This document shows positions 25,471 to 34,165 of a DNA stretch of 64,000 bases, piece by piece. The DNA is from Hydrogenophaga sp. SL48 (GTDB taxonomy: Bacteria > Pseudomonadota > Gammaproteobacteria > Burkholderiales > Burkholderiaceae_C). The stretch is from NCBI RefSeq assembly GCF_021729865.1, contig NZ_CP063400.1, forward strand, positions 1,612,001 to 1,676,000. The letters run 5' to 3'. How positions within the stretch are numbered: the stretch's first letter is position 1; each line of letters starts with the position of its first letter. Below the pieces are notes generated by a model. That model did not search any database. It had not been told where the DNA came from and saw only the letters and a list, made by a program, of their open reading frames with translations. A program made the translations under genes and the position numbers.

Positions 25471-26223
25471 TCAGTTGCTGGGCTGCTCTACTGCAATCCG
25501 AGCCGTGATGGCCGATGCTGCATCGGTGATCAGATTCACCAGATAGTCCTGCGTGAAAGCGCTGAAGCGTTCGTTGGTGCCGACCAGCGTGACCGCACCC
25601 AGGATCCGTGATTTCTCGTCGAAGATGGGCGCTGCCAGGCCCGTCTTCCCCGGATCCAGTTCGCCCGCGCTCACGCAATAGCCTTGTTTCCGGATGGTGA
25701 GCATGGTCCTGGAAAATTCCTTCCAGGTCGGCCCCAGCCGCAGCAGGTCCGGCTCTGCGGCATTGGTCTCGTAGACGCGTTTGAGCTGCCTGGGCAGCAG
25801 GTACGCCAGGATCACCTTGGACGTGGCGCTGCGGAACAGGGCCATGGGACGACCACGGCCAAAGTTCAGGGCTTCGGTTTCGCTGCCGTGCTTCTGCAGG
25901 ATGTTGATCACGGTGGAGCTGTACAGCTCGCTGATGAGCGCATGCATGCCGGTTTGCGCGACCAGCTCGTCGACCAGATCGCGGCTGCACGTGATCAACG
26001 GGTCGTATTCGGTCATGTGGCGGTCGAGTTCGATCACCCGTGGACCCACCGCATAGCCCCTGGGCAGCCGAACCAGGAGGCCCACGTCGCTGAGTTCCCG
26101 CACGTACCGATAGGCACTGGCCTGGGCATAGCCCAGTTGCGAGCAGATGGTGTCGACATCGATCACGGGCTGCCCGGGCTTGAACAGATTCAGGATGTCG
26201 AGCATGCGTCGGAGGCTGTTCAT
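25471..26223 (-). CDS. IclR-family transcriptional regulator
   Basis: A 250-residue regulator with an N-terminal winged HTH (residues 1-65, with VDTICSQLGYAQASAYRYVRELSDVG split around the recognition helix AQASAYRYVREL) and a C-terminal IclR effector domain (residues about 80-245, FGRGRPMALFRSATSKVIL and CVSAGELDPGKTGLAAPIF). ATG 26223 gives the normal IclR length; the 68-residue upstream extension is basic and cysteine-rich without family match. It is divergent from the ThDP-enzyme operon at 26490 and probably controls it in response to a pathway substrate. Confidence 0.88.
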   Translation of the reverse strand: MNSLRRMLDILNLFKPGQPVIDVDTICSQLGYAQASAYRYVRELSDVGLLVRLPRGYAVGPRVIELDRHMTEYDPLITCSRDLVDELVAQTGMHALISELYSSTVINILQKHGSETEALNFGRGRPMALFRSATSKVILAYLLPRQLKRVYETNAAEPDLLRLGPTWKEFSRTMLTIRKQGYCVSAGELDPGKTGLAAPIFDEKSRILGAVTLVGTNERFSAFTQDYLVNLITDAASAITARIAVEQPSN

Positions 26224-26407
26224 GTTGGCTGGTCTGGGGCTGCATGGGCACGACGTGGAAGGCATCGTGCAACAGCGGATGGAACAAAGGTGGGTTGGTC
26301 GGGTGGGGCAAAGGGTACCCGAGCCGTGCCGGGATTTTCGCGCAAAGCGGGTCAACGAGTGCCCTTCCTGTGGTGGTCTGTCTGTCCTGCGCGTATACAT
26401 GATTTCA

Positions 26408-26435
26408 TCTAAACGATAAATAAGCATGATTTAGA
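26408..26435. promoter_or_regulatory. Possible operator in the AT-rich IclR/ThDP intergenic region
   Basis: TCTAAA at 26408-26413 and TTTAGA at 26430-26435 form an inverted pair in a strongly AT-rich stretch (26395-26489) that stands out in this GC-rich genome. Possible -35/-10 sequences for the plus-strand gene (TTGATT, then TATTTA 16 bp later) lie just downstream. IclR proteins bind such spaced palindromes. The rest of the 266-bp gap shows nothing further. Confidence 0.35.
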
Positions 26436-26489
26436 CACTTGATTATTGTCAACATTTGCATATTTACAGCTATTTGATAAAGTAGCAAC

Positions 26490-28061
26490 ATGACAAATGA
26501 CAAAGACATGACCGGTGCAGATGCACTACTTGCCGCCCTCGCCGACGAAGGCGTCGTCGTTTGCTTCGCAAACCCCGGCACCACGGAGCTGGATCTGGTG
26601 CGTTCGCTGGAGCGCGAAAGCCGGATGCGCTGCGTGGTCGGTTTGCAGGAGAACGTCTGCACCGGCGGCGCCGATGGCTACGGCCGCATGACCGGCCGGC
26701 CCGCCGCGACTTTGCTGCACTTGGGCCCGGGCTTTGCCAACGGCATCGCCAACCTGCACAACGCCCGGCGCGCACACACACCGATCGTCAACATCATTGG
26801 CGACCACACCAGCTGGCACCTGCCCTTTGATGCGCCGCTGACCTCCGACATCGAATCCCTGGCGCGCCCGGTGTCGGGCTGGGTGCATCGCATCGCCGCT
26901 GTGGAGCAGAGCGATGCCGCAGGCCGCGAAGCGGTGAAGCAGAGCCACGACCGCGGTGGTCAGGGTGTCACCCTGATCTTTCCCGCCGACCATCAAGCCC
27001 ACACGGGTGGCGAGCAGGTCGCCCTCGCGCAGCTGGCGGTGCATGCCACCGACAGCGCCCCGGCAGCCTTCGATCCGGCCGCCGCCGTGCAGCGGTTGAA
27101 GGCCGCGAACAAGATCGTCTTCCTGCTGGGGGGCGGGGGCGAGCAGAGTGGCCTGGGGGTGCGGGCTCAAAGGGCTGTGCAGCGCCTCTGCGCCGCCCTG
27201 GGCGCCACGGCCTACGCCGAGACCTTCCCGTCGCGCTCGGAGCGGGGTCAGGGCCTGCCGGCATTCGACCGTTTGCCGTATTTCCCGGAGCCGGCCCGCG
27301 AAGTGCTGGACCCAGCCGATCTGGTGGTGCTGGTGGGCGCCTTGCCGCCCGTGACCTACTTCGGCTACGAGGGCCATCCCAGTCTGTTGGTGGGTCCCGA
27401 GCGTCTGCTGACGCTGGCGGAGGTTGGCGACGACGCTGCCACGCGCCTGGAGGTGGTGGCCGAGCTGCTGGGCGCCGCGGATGTCGCGCTGCCCCCGGCG
27501 GTGTTGAGCCCACCGGATGAAGGGCCGCTGACGCCGGCGCGCATCGCGCTGGCCCTGGCCCATCAGCTGCCCGACCGGGCCATCGTCTCGGTGGAGGGCG
27601 GCACCTGTGGCTATCCGTTCTACGCGGTGTCGTCGGCCGCCCGGCCACACACCACGCTCACCAACACCGGTGGAGCCATTGGCCAGGGCCTGCCCGTGGC
27701 CATGGGCGCGGCCATCGCCTGCCCGGACCGCAAGGTGGTGGCGCTGCTGTCGGACGGCAGCACGCAATACACGATCCAGACCCTGTGGTCGCTGGCTCAC
27801 GAAGAGCTGGACGTGGTGGTGCTGATCGCCGCCAACCACCAGTACGCGATCTTGCGCAACGAGTTGCGCCGCGGCGGCGCAACGCTGGGCACTCGCGCAG
27901 AACAGATCACCAGCCTCGACAAACCCCGCATCGACTGGGTGACCCTGGCCCAGTCCTACGGCGTGGCCGGTGGGCGCGCCAACACCAGCAGCGAACTCAC
28001 GGTCTTGTTGCAGCAAGCGTTTTCGAAGCGCGGCCCGATGCTGATCGAGATGGCGTTGTAG
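26490..28061 (+). CDS. Thiamine-diphosphate-dependent enzyme (acetolactate synthase/benzoylformate decarboxylase-like)
   Basis: A 523-residue ThDP enzyme with the three usual domains. The PYR domain has the activating Glu54 in GLQENVCTGGADGYGRM and the FANPGTTELDL start. The PP domain has LLSDGSTQYTIQTLWSLA with the later Asn in IAANHQYAI, the Mg-ThDP motif in the form SDGS-N instead of GDGS-N. It is annotated in related genomes as acetolactate synthase large subunit, but no small subunit is present. A 2-keto acid decarboxylase or lyase role in catabolism is more likely. First gene of the operon opposite the IclR regulator. Confidence 0.85.
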   Translation: MTNDKDMTGADALLAALADEGVVVCFANPGTTELDLVRSLERESRMRCVVGLQENVCTGGADGYGRMTGRPAATLLHLGPGFANGIANLHNARRAHTPIVNIIGDHTSWHLPFDAPLTSDIESLARPVSGWVHRIAAVEQSDAAGREAVKQSHDRGGQGVTLIFPADHQAHTGGEQVALAQLAVHATDSAPAAFDPAAAVQRLKAANKIVFLLGGGGEQSGLGVRAQRAVQRLCAALGATAYAETFPSRSERGQGLPAFDRLPYFPEPAREVLDPADLVVLVGALPPVTYFGYEGHPSLLVGPERLLTLAEVGDDAATRLEVVAELLGAADVALPPAVLSPPDEGPLTPARIALALAHQLPDRAIVSVEGGTCGYPFYAVSSAARPHTTLTNTGGAIGQGLPVAMGAAIACPDRKVVALLSDGSTQYTIQTLWSLAHEELDVVVLIAANHQYAILRNELRRGGATLGTRAEQITSLDKPRIDWVTLAQSYGVAGGRANTSSELTVLLQQAFSKRGPMLIEMAL

Positions 28062-28131
28062 CGCGCCGATCACTTGAAGAACACGAGGCCGGCGAGACGC
28101 CGACCTTCCCCAAACCCCTGAAGGAGACGTT

Positions 28132-28926
28132 GTGGATCTGAATCTCAAAGGCAAGGTCGCTGTGGTGACCGGTGGCAGTCTTGGCATTGGCCGGGCAGTG
28201 ACGGAAGCGCTGGCTCGCGAGGGCGTTCGCGTGGCCATCGTGGCCCGCAGCAAAGGCCCGCTGGAAGAAGCGGCTCGCGACATCGCTGCCGCCACCGGCA
28301 TCGAGATCCTGGCCGCCCCGGCCGACGTCAGCAAGACCGATCAGGTGCAGGCCATGATGGACAGGGTGGCCAGCCACTTCGGCCGCATCGACATCCTGGT
28401 CAACGGTGCCGCGCACCCGGGCGGCCTGGTGCGCTCGGAGATCGAGAACGCCGACCCCGAAGGTCTTCTGGAAGACATCAACATCAAGGTGGTCGGCTAC
28501 ATGCGCTGCGCCAAAGCGGCGGCCGCCCACATGAAGAAGAACGGCTTCGGCCGGATCATCAACATCGGCGGCCTCACGGGCCGTGGCAGCAAGCAGCTCT
28601 CGGGCATGCGCAACGTGGCGATCTGCCACCTGACCAAGACGCTCTCTGATCAGCTGGGTCCCTCGGGCATCACGGTCAACGTCGTGCACCCCGGTGTCGT
28701 CGAGACCCCGCACATCCACGAGCTCTATGCCAAGGAAGCCAAGCTGCAAGGCCTGACGGCCGAGCAGGTGGAAGCCAACTACGCCAAGGTCACGCCGATC
28801 CGCCGCGTGCTGCAACCCAACGAGATCGCCGACACGATCCTCTTCCTGGCCTCCGAGCGCGCAGGTGCCATCACCGGCGAATCCATCGCGGTGGATGGCG
28901 GCATCACGCGCGGCATCTTCATCTGA
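28132..28926 (+). CDS. SDR-family protein with substituted active site
   Basis: A 264-residue Rossmann protein with the cofactor motif TGGSLGIG (residues 13-20) and the fold of short-chain dehydrogenases. The catalytic residues are not the usual ones. NNAG is VNGAA, the active-site Ser after IIN is Gly (NIGGLTGRG, about 146-147), and the YxxxK pair aligns with Ser157 and Asn161 in LSGMRNVAICHLTK. It is either a non-redox member or uses another mechanism; SDRs with this SGxRN pattern do occur in other catabolic clusters. Start is GTG 28132 with AAGGAG five bases before it. Confidence 0.85.
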   Translation: MDLNLKGKVAVVTGGSLGIGRAVTEALAREGVRVAIVARSKGPLEEAARDIAAATGIEILAAPADVSKTDQVQAMMDRVASHFGRIDILVNGAAHPGGLVRSEIENADPEGLLEDINIKVVGYMRCAKAAAAHMKKNGFGRIINIGGLTGRGSKQLSGMRNVAICHLTKTLSDQLGPSGITVNVVHPGVVETPHIHELYAKEAKLQGLTAEQVEANYAKVTPIRRVLQPNEIADTILFLASERAGAITGESIAVDGGITRGIFI

Positions 28927-28949
28927 CACCGACACACAGGAACTGCAAC

Positions 28950-29987
28950 ATGAACGGAACCATTCTGGTGGGCACGGCTGGCCAGGGCATCCTGCGCAGC
29001 GTGGACGACGGCGCCACCTGGCACCGTCTGGGTTTGAAAGAGGCGATTGAATTTGATGGCGTGGTGCGCAGCCTGGCGGTGGACCCCTCCGACCCCTCGC
29101 GCGTGCTGGCAGGGGCTGACGCCGGCCTGTGCATCAGCCTGAACGGTGGCGCGCACTTCAAGCGGGTCGATTCCCCGATGAACCAGGAGACGGTCTGGGC
29201 CATCGCGTTCGACCCGAGCAATCCCAAGATGGTCTACGCCGGCACCGGCGCGCCGTCGCGGGCCCGCATGTACCGCTCGAAGGATGGCGGCCTGTCGTGG
29301 GAACAGCTGGGCATCGAGCTGCCCGAGTTCTGCCAGGGCGTGAACCGCCCACGCATCCTGACGGTCTGCGTCAATCCGGTGCGCAGCGGGGAGGTGTGGT
29401 TCGGGGTGGAAGAGGGCGGCGCCTGGCGCAGTCCCGACTGCGGCGACACCTGGGAGCGTGTCGACACGCCCACCAGCGGCATCGGCAATTCCGACATCCA
29501 CGCCATCGCGGTGCTGCCGCCGGTGGACGGCCAGCCGCAGAAGAACCTGGTGCTGACGGTGAACTCGGTCTACACCAGCACCGACGATGGACAGACCTGG
29601 TCGGGCAAGGCCTCGAAGGAGCGCTTCGACGGCATGTACTACACGCGCACCGTGCAGGTGGTCGACGCCGCCGGCAGCACCCTGCTGCTGGCCATCGGCG
29701 ACGGCACGCCCGGCACGCGCACGCGCATCTACCGCTCGGAAGACCGCGGCGAGAGCTGGGCGCCCACGCTGCTGCACACGGCGCCGAACTCGACGGTCTG
29801 GGCCTTCGGCGCCCACGCGTCCGACCCTTCGCTGCTGTTCGCCGGCACCAAGTACGGCCACCTGCTGCGCTCCATGGACGGCGGCAAGAGCTGGTTCAAG
29901 GAGTGGCGCGATTTCAGCGAGATCACCTCGGTCGCCTGGACGCCCTTCGTGGCGCCGGTGAAGGCCCACCCGCAATCCATCAACTGA
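28950..29987 (+). CDS. Asp-box (BNR) beta-propeller protein
   Basis: A 345-residue protein built of repeated blades with Asp-box motifs SxDxGxTW: SVDDGATW, SKDGGLSW, SPDCGDTW, STDDGQTW, SEDRGESW and SMDGGKSW. The N terminus (MNGTILVGTAGQGILRS) has no signal peptide, so it is probably cytoplasmic, unlike sialidases and Ycf48-like factors. It lacks a recognisable catalytic domain. Its place between an SDR and a VOC protein in a catabolic operon suggests a lactonase- or scaffold-like role, but I cannot assign a reaction. ATG 28950 is preceded by AGGAAC. Confidence 0.8.
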   Translation: MNGTILVGTAGQGILRSVDDGATWHRLGLKEAIEFDGVVRSLAVDPSDPSRVLAGADAGLCISLNGGAHFKRVDSPMNQETVWAIAFDPSNPKMVYAGTGAPSRARMYRSKDGGLSWEQLGIELPEFCQGVNRPRILTVCVNPVRSGEVWFGVEEGGAWRSPDCGDTWERVDTPTSGIGNSDIHAIAVLPPVDGQPQKNLVLTVNSVYTSTDDGQTWSGKASKERFDGMYYTRTVQVVDAAGSTLLLAIGDGTPGTRTRIYRSEDRGESWAPTLLHTAPNSTVWAFGAHASDPSLLFAGTKYGHLLRSMDGGKSWFKEWRDFSEITSVAWTPFVAPVKAHPQSIN

Positions 29988-29998
29988 AGGGCGCGGTC

Positions 29999-30481
29999 AT
30001 GAGCATGGCATCGATCAACGTCAAGCCGCGCATCCTGCGCACCCACCTCGCGCTCTACGTCAAGGACCCCGAAGCCAGCGCCCGCTGGTACCAGGACATC
30101 CTGGACATGGAGGTCACCGCGCGCGAACCGCGCTGGGTCTTCCTGTCGTTCGGCAAGAAGCACCACGACATCGCCCTGATCAAGGCCGACCCGGCCATGC
30201 TGCGCGCCCTGCAGATCGGCGAGATCAACATGCAGCACTACGGGCTGGAGATCGACGGCGGCCTGGACGACCTGCGCCGCCTGTACGGCATGTTGCTGGC
30301 CAAGAACGTACCCGTGGTCAAGACCACCGATCACAAGGTGGGCTACGGCCTGTACTTCACCGACCCCGACGGCCACCGCTTCGAGTTCTTCCTCGAAACC
30401 GTGCACGACGACGAAGAAGGCAAGCGGGTGCTGGGCCACTACAACGCGCCCAGCGACCCGTTCGACCTGCAGCCCCTCTGA
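29999..30481 (+). CDS. VOC-superfamily protein (glyoxalase/extradiol dioxygenase type)
   Basis: A 160-residue single-chain VOC protein with paired beta-alpha-beta-beta-beta modules. Likely metal ligands are the His in RTHLALYVKDPEASARWY (about residue 18), the His in MQHYGLEI (about 81) and the Glu in HRFEFFLE (about 129). The DPDGHRFEFF end motif is typical of type I extradiol dioxygenases and related isomerases. ATG 29999 has GAAGGG seven bases upstream; ATG 30005 is an alternative. A ring-cleavage or isomerase step in the same pathway is plausible. Confidence 0.82.
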   Translation: MSMASINVKPRILRTHLALYVKDPEASARWYQDILDMEVTAREPRWVFLSFGKKHHDIALIKADPAMLRALQIGEINMQHYGLEIDGGLDDLRRLYGMLLAKNVPVVKTTDHKVGYGLYFTDPDGHRFEFFLETVHDDEEGKRVLGHYNAPSDPFDLQPL

Positions 30482-30508
30482 TCCATTCCCTCACCAGAAG
30501 ACACCATC

Positions 30509-31111
30509 ATGAAGTCCCCCAATTTCGGCATCTTTCACATCCGCAAGTGGTTCCTGCAGGTGGAGGACAGCCTGTCTGGCGAGACCGGCGCGCCCGCGGA
30601 CGGTGAGCCGCTGCGCAAGATCGTCATCGCGGCCTGCATCCACAACCCCTGCGCCGGTCGCTACGAGCAGGACCTGAGCGCCTGGATCGAAGGCTCTCCC
30701 GAGCTGGGCCGTGAATTCGGCCGCCGCATCCAGGAAGCCGCTGGCAACCAGAAGATCGAAAGCTACGGCAAGGCCATCCTGGTCGGCATCGACGGCGAGT
30801 ACGAGCACGGCAACGCGCTGCTCACCAACCCGGCGGCCGATCCCATCCGCGTGGCCCTCGGCGGCGGCAAGTCCTGGGTGCCCTCCACCGGCAAGCGCGG
30901 CGTGCCCGGCACGGTGCTCGACATCCCGCTGGCCCACAAGGACGCGCTCTACGTGCGCTCGCACTACGACTCGGTGAGCGTCAGCTTCAACGACGCCCCC
31001 AACCGCGACGAGGTGCTGGTGTGCTGGGCCTTCGCCACGCGCGGCCGCCTCAACGCGCGCCTGGGCGGCCTCAAGGCCGCCGACGTCAAGGGCCTGGACG
31101 GTCTGGTCTGA
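30509..31111 (+). CDS. DUF1185 (amino acid synthesis family) protein
   Basis: A 200-residue protein of the DUF1185/AA_synth family: MKSPNFGIFHIRKWFLQVED at the start, then PLRKIVIAACIHNPCAGRYE, GKAILVGIDGEYEHGNALLT and a Gly-rich ALGGGKSWVPST. The family name reflects an old genetic link, not a proven reaction. Members often lie in aromatic or xenobiotic gene clusters of Burkholderiales. No signal peptide. It is collinear with the VOC gene (27 bp before) and the hydrolase (8 bp after). Confidence 0.85.
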   Translation: MKSPNFGIFHIRKWFLQVEDSLSGETGAPADGEPLRKIVIAACIHNPCAGRYEQDLSAWIEGSPELGREFGRRIQEAAGNQKIESYGKAILVGIDGEYEHGNALLTNPAADPIRVALGGGKSWVPSTGKRGVPGTVLDIPLAHKDALYVRSHYDSVSVSFNDAPNRDEVLVCWAFATRGRLNARLGGLKAADVKGLDGLV

Positions 31112-31119
31112 GCACCACC

Positions 31120-31989
31120 ATGGAACGACGCGACCACACCGTGACCCGCGCCGGGCTGCGCTTCCATGTGACGGAGTGGGGGGCGCCGACGGCCCGCCCG
31201 GTCGTGATGCTGCACGGCATCCGCGGCTACGCCGAGACCTTCGCGGGCATCGCGGCGGCTTTGCAGCCCGATGGACGGGTCATCGCCTTCGACCAGCGCG
31301 GACGCGGCACATCGGACTGGGACCCGCAGCACCACTACTACACCGACACCTACGTGGACGATCTGGCGGCCGTGGTGGATGCGCTGGGCCTGGACCGGTT
31401 TGATCTGCTGGGCCATTCGATGGGTGGCATCAACGCCATCGTCTACGCCGCACGTTTTCCCGAGCGGGTGAACCGCCTGCTGGTGGAAGACGCGGGTCCG
31501 GGCGCCTTCGAGGCCAGCCCGGGCGCGATCCGCATCCGCCGCGAACTCGCCACCACACCCGGCCACTTCGCCACCTGGGACGAGGCCCGCGCCTTCATGC
31601 GCGCGCTGCGCCCCAGTGTCACGGAAGAAGCCCGGGAGCAGCGCCTGCAGAGCATGTTGCGCCCGGCCGATGGCGGTGGCTTCACCTGGCAATACGACCA
31701 CGTGGGCATCGCCGCCACCCGCCTGAACCCCGACCCGGCCCGGGTGGTGGACCTGCGGCCGCATGTGGCGGCGCTGGCCTGCGACACCCTGGTGGTGCGG
31801 GGCGGCAACTCGGACTACCTGCAGCCCGAAATGGTCGACGACATGCAGCGCCTGAACCCCCGCATCCGCAGCACCGTGGTGCCCGATGCCGGCCACTACA
31901 TCCACGACGACCAGCCTGCGCTGTTCCACCAGCTGGTGCGCGACTTCTTTGTGCCAAAGGCCGGCCATGCGGCTCAACCGACCCACTGA
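31120..31989 (+). CDS. Alpha/beta-fold hydrolase
   Basis: A 289-residue alpha/beta hydrolase with an oxyanion HGIRG motif (32-36), nucleophile Ser100 in GHSMGG, and a catalytic His in VVPDAGHYIHDD near residue 270. The cap region carries DEARAFMRALRPSVTEEARE. Such enzymes in catabolic operons hydrolyse ring-cleavage products or enol-lactones; the substrate cannot be told from sequence. ATG 31120 lies eight bases after the previous stop. Confidence 0.88.
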   Translation: MERRDHTVTRAGLRFHVTEWGAPTARPVVMLHGIRGYAETFAGIAAALQPDGRVIAFDQRGRGTSDWDPQHHYYTDTYVDDLAAVVDALGLDRFDLLGHSMGGINAIVYAARFPERVNRLLVEDAGPGAFEASPGAIRIRRELATTPGHFATWDEARAFMRALRPSVTEEAREQRLQSMLRPADGGGFTWQYDHVGIAATRLNPDPARVVDLRPHVAALACDTLVVRGGNSDYLQPEMVDDMQRLNPRIRSTVVPDAGHYIHDDQPALFHQLVRDFFVPKAGHAAQPTH

Positions 31990-31993
31990 CACC

Positions 31994-32290
31994 ATGCTCC
32001 ACGAACTCAGAACCTACACCCTGGTGCCCGGCGGCGTGCGCGAGTACCTGCGCCTCTACAACGAGGCTGGCCGCGAGGTGCAGACCGAGCTGCTCGGCCG
32101 CCTGGTCACGCTCATGCAGCCCGAGAGCGGCGACCTCAACCAGCTGATCTACATCTGGGCCTTTGACGACTTTGAAGACCGACGCCAGCGCCGCGCCCGG
32201 TTGATGGCCGACGACCGCTTCACCGCTTTCCGCAAGACGGTTCGCCACCTGCTTGTGCGACAGGAAAGCCAGTTGTTGATACCTGCTTGA
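31994..32290 (+). CDS. NIPSNAP-family protein
   Basis: A 98-residue ferredoxin-like fold protein with the family start MLHELRTYTLVPGGVREYL and the segment LIYIWAFDDFEDRRQRRARL. NIPSNAP proteins are dimeric alpha/beta-barrel proteins; many are accessory proteins in catabolic operons and their chemistry is unclear. It begins four bases after the hydrolase stop. The dispersed repeat that follows may mark the end of a transcriptional segment. Confidence 0.85.
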   Translation: MLHELRTYTLVPGGVREYLRLYNEAGREVQTELLGRLVTLMQPESGDLNQLIYIWAFDDFEDRRQRRARLMADDRFTAFRKTVRHLLVRQESQLLIPA

Positions 32291-32296
32291 GATGAG

Positions 32297-32378
32297 CCAC
32301 CCCCGCAGCGCTTCGCGCTACCCCCAAGGGGGCGGCACTGGCCGTCCGGCAAAGCCGGCCCGGCGGTGCCCTGGGCTG
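32297..32378. repeat. GC-rich dispersed intergenic repeat, copy 2
   Basis: It has CGCTTCGCGC, CCCCCAAGGGGGCG and GGCAAAGCCGGCC in the same order as the repeat at 8015-8094. It fills most of the gap between the NIPSNAP gene and the hydroxylase gene. Confidence 0.6.
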
Positions 32379-32448
32379 CACCGCGTCATGCACAGGTGTG
32401 GTGCTCCGGAGCCATGGAAACCGACAACCCCTATTGAGAGACAAAGCC

Positions 32449-34125
32449 ATGAAGCCCACCATTGACACCGAAGTGCTGGTCGTCGGCGCCGGCCCTGTCG
32501 GCGTGTCCATCGCCAACCTGCTCGGGCACTACGGCGTGAAGACGCTCATGGTGGACCGCAGCCCCCAGGTGCTGGACTTCCCGCGCGCCGTGGGCCTGGA
32601 CGACGAGGCCCTGCGCACCTTCCAGGCGGTTGGTCTGGCCGAGGCCATGTTGCAGGACATGATCCAGAACGTGCCCATGCGCATGTACACGGCGGACAAG
32701 CGCTGCTTTGCCGAGATCCTGCCCAGCACACGGGAGTTCGGCTGGTTCCGTCGCAACCTGTTCTCGCAACCCCTGGGCGAGGTGACGCTGCGCAAGGGCC
32801 TGGAGCGCTACCCGCATGTCACCACGCAACTTGGCGTGGCGCTGCAGTCCATCGAGCAGGACGCCGAAGGTGTGACGGCGGTCCTGCAGGCCGAGGGCGG
32901 CGGCACCACCACCGTGCGTGCGCAGTACCTGGTGGGCGCCGACGGTGCACGCAGCACGGTGCGCGAAGGCGTGCTGAAGATTCCGTATGAAGGTCAGACG
33001 CACCCCAACAAGTGGGTGGTCATCGAGTGCGATCAGGACCCGCTGGACGCGCCCTACACGGCCCTGCACTGCGAGCCGCGCCGCCCCTATGTCTGCCTGC
33101 GCCTGCCGTACGGGCTGCGGCGCTGGGAGTTCATGCTGTTCCCGGGTGAAGACGGCGAGTTGATGCTTGCACCCGACAAGGTGCAGGAACTGCTGCGCAA
33201 CCACGTGGCCGACCCCGAGCGCCTGAACGTGATCCGGGCCCGGGTGTACACGCACAACTCGCGGGTCGCGAAGTCCTTCGTGGCGGGTCGCATCTGCATC
33301 GCCGGCGATGCCGCCCACATCACGCCGCCCTGGATCGGGCAGGGGCTCAACGCCGGCCTGCGCGACGCGTTCAACCTGTCGTGGAAGCTGGCCTGGATCG
33401 TCCAGGGCCGCATGAAGCCCGAGCTGCTCCAGAGCTACCACGACGAGCGCCACGCGCACACCAAGGCCATGATCGACTTGGCCGACCTGTTCGGTGCGGT
33501 GCTGTCGCAGCGCAACCGCTTTGTGGCCTGGATGCGCGACCGGTTCTTCCTCTCGATCCGCAACGTGCCCAAGTTCCGCGACTACGTGCTGCAGATGAAG
33601 TTCAAGCCCATGCCCCGGTTCTCGACCGGGGTGGTGCTCAACAGCGGCAACGCCCCCCAGGACGAGCTGGTGGGGCGCATGTTCATCCAGCCCAATGTGG
33701 CGCGCCTGACGGGCCGCTGCGAGAAGCTCGATGATGTGATCGGCGGGCAGTTCGCGCTGCTCTCCTGGCGCTGCGACCCCCTGGCCCAGGCACCCGCCGC
33801 GCTCATGAGCCAGCTCCAGGCCCTCGGTGGTGTCCGCCTGGTGGGCGTGCGCGCCCGCAGCGGGGCGAGCGAGCCGGGCATGTCGGCGGCCGGCCCTGGG
33901 GTGGACGTCATCCAGGACATGGAAAACGACCTGCAGCTGTGGTTCCAGAAAAAGAACGTGGACTGGGTCCTGTTGCGGCCAGACCGTTTCGTGGCCGCCG
34001 CCGGCCTGGCCCAGGACGCGCCCGCACAGCTCCGGAAGTTCTGCGACGCCGTGCTGCCCACCACCGCACCCGCCATGCGCCAAGCGCCTGCCCCTGCGAC
34101 CGCCGACGCACCGATGGCGGTGTGA
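32449..34125 (+). CDS. FAD-dependent aromatic hydroxylase, MhpA-like
   Basis: A 558-residue flavoprotein monooxygenase related to MhpA, 3-(3-hydroxyphenyl)propionate hydroxylase. It shows the FAD motif VVGAGPVGVSIANLL (11-25) with acidic end MVDR, the GADGARSTVRE segment, and GDAAHITPPWIGQGLNAGLR followed by DAFNLSWKLAWI, all typical of MhpA. These enzymes hydroxylate a phenol ring ortho to OH with NAD(P)H and O2. ATG 32449 is preceded by a purine run ATTGAGAGACAAAG. The substrate may differ from that of E. coli MhpA because no mhpB-like gene follows. Confidence 0.9.
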   Translation: MKPTIDTEVLVVGAGPVGVSIANLLGHYGVKTLMVDRSPQVLDFPRAVGLDDEALRTFQAVGLAEAMLQDMIQNVPMRMYTADKRCFAEILPSTREFGWFRRNLFSQPLGEVTLRKGLERYPHVTTQLGVALQSIEQDAEGVTAVLQAEGGGTTTVRAQYLVGADGARSTVREGVLKIPYEGQTHPNKWVVIECDQDPLDAPYTALHCEPRRPYVCLRLPYGLRRWEFMLFPGEDGELMLAPDKVQELLRNHVADPERLNVIRARVYTHNSRVAKSFVAGRICIAGDAAHITPPWIGQGLNAGLRDAFNLSWKLAWIVQGRMKPELLQSYHDERHAHTKAMIDLADLFGAVLSQRNRFVAWMRDRFFLSIRNVPKFRDYVLQMKFKPMPRFSTGVVLNSGNAPQDELVGRMFIQPNVARLTGRCEKLDDVIGGQFALLSWRCDPLAQAPAALMSQLQALGGVRLVGVRARSGASEPGMSAAGPGVDVIQDMENDLQLWFQKKNVDWVLLRPDRFVAAAGLAQDAPAQLRKFCDAVLPTTAPAMRQAPAPATADAPMAV

Positions 34126-34165
34126 GTTGCCACCACTCAATCAACCAACCAAAAGGACGATCCCC

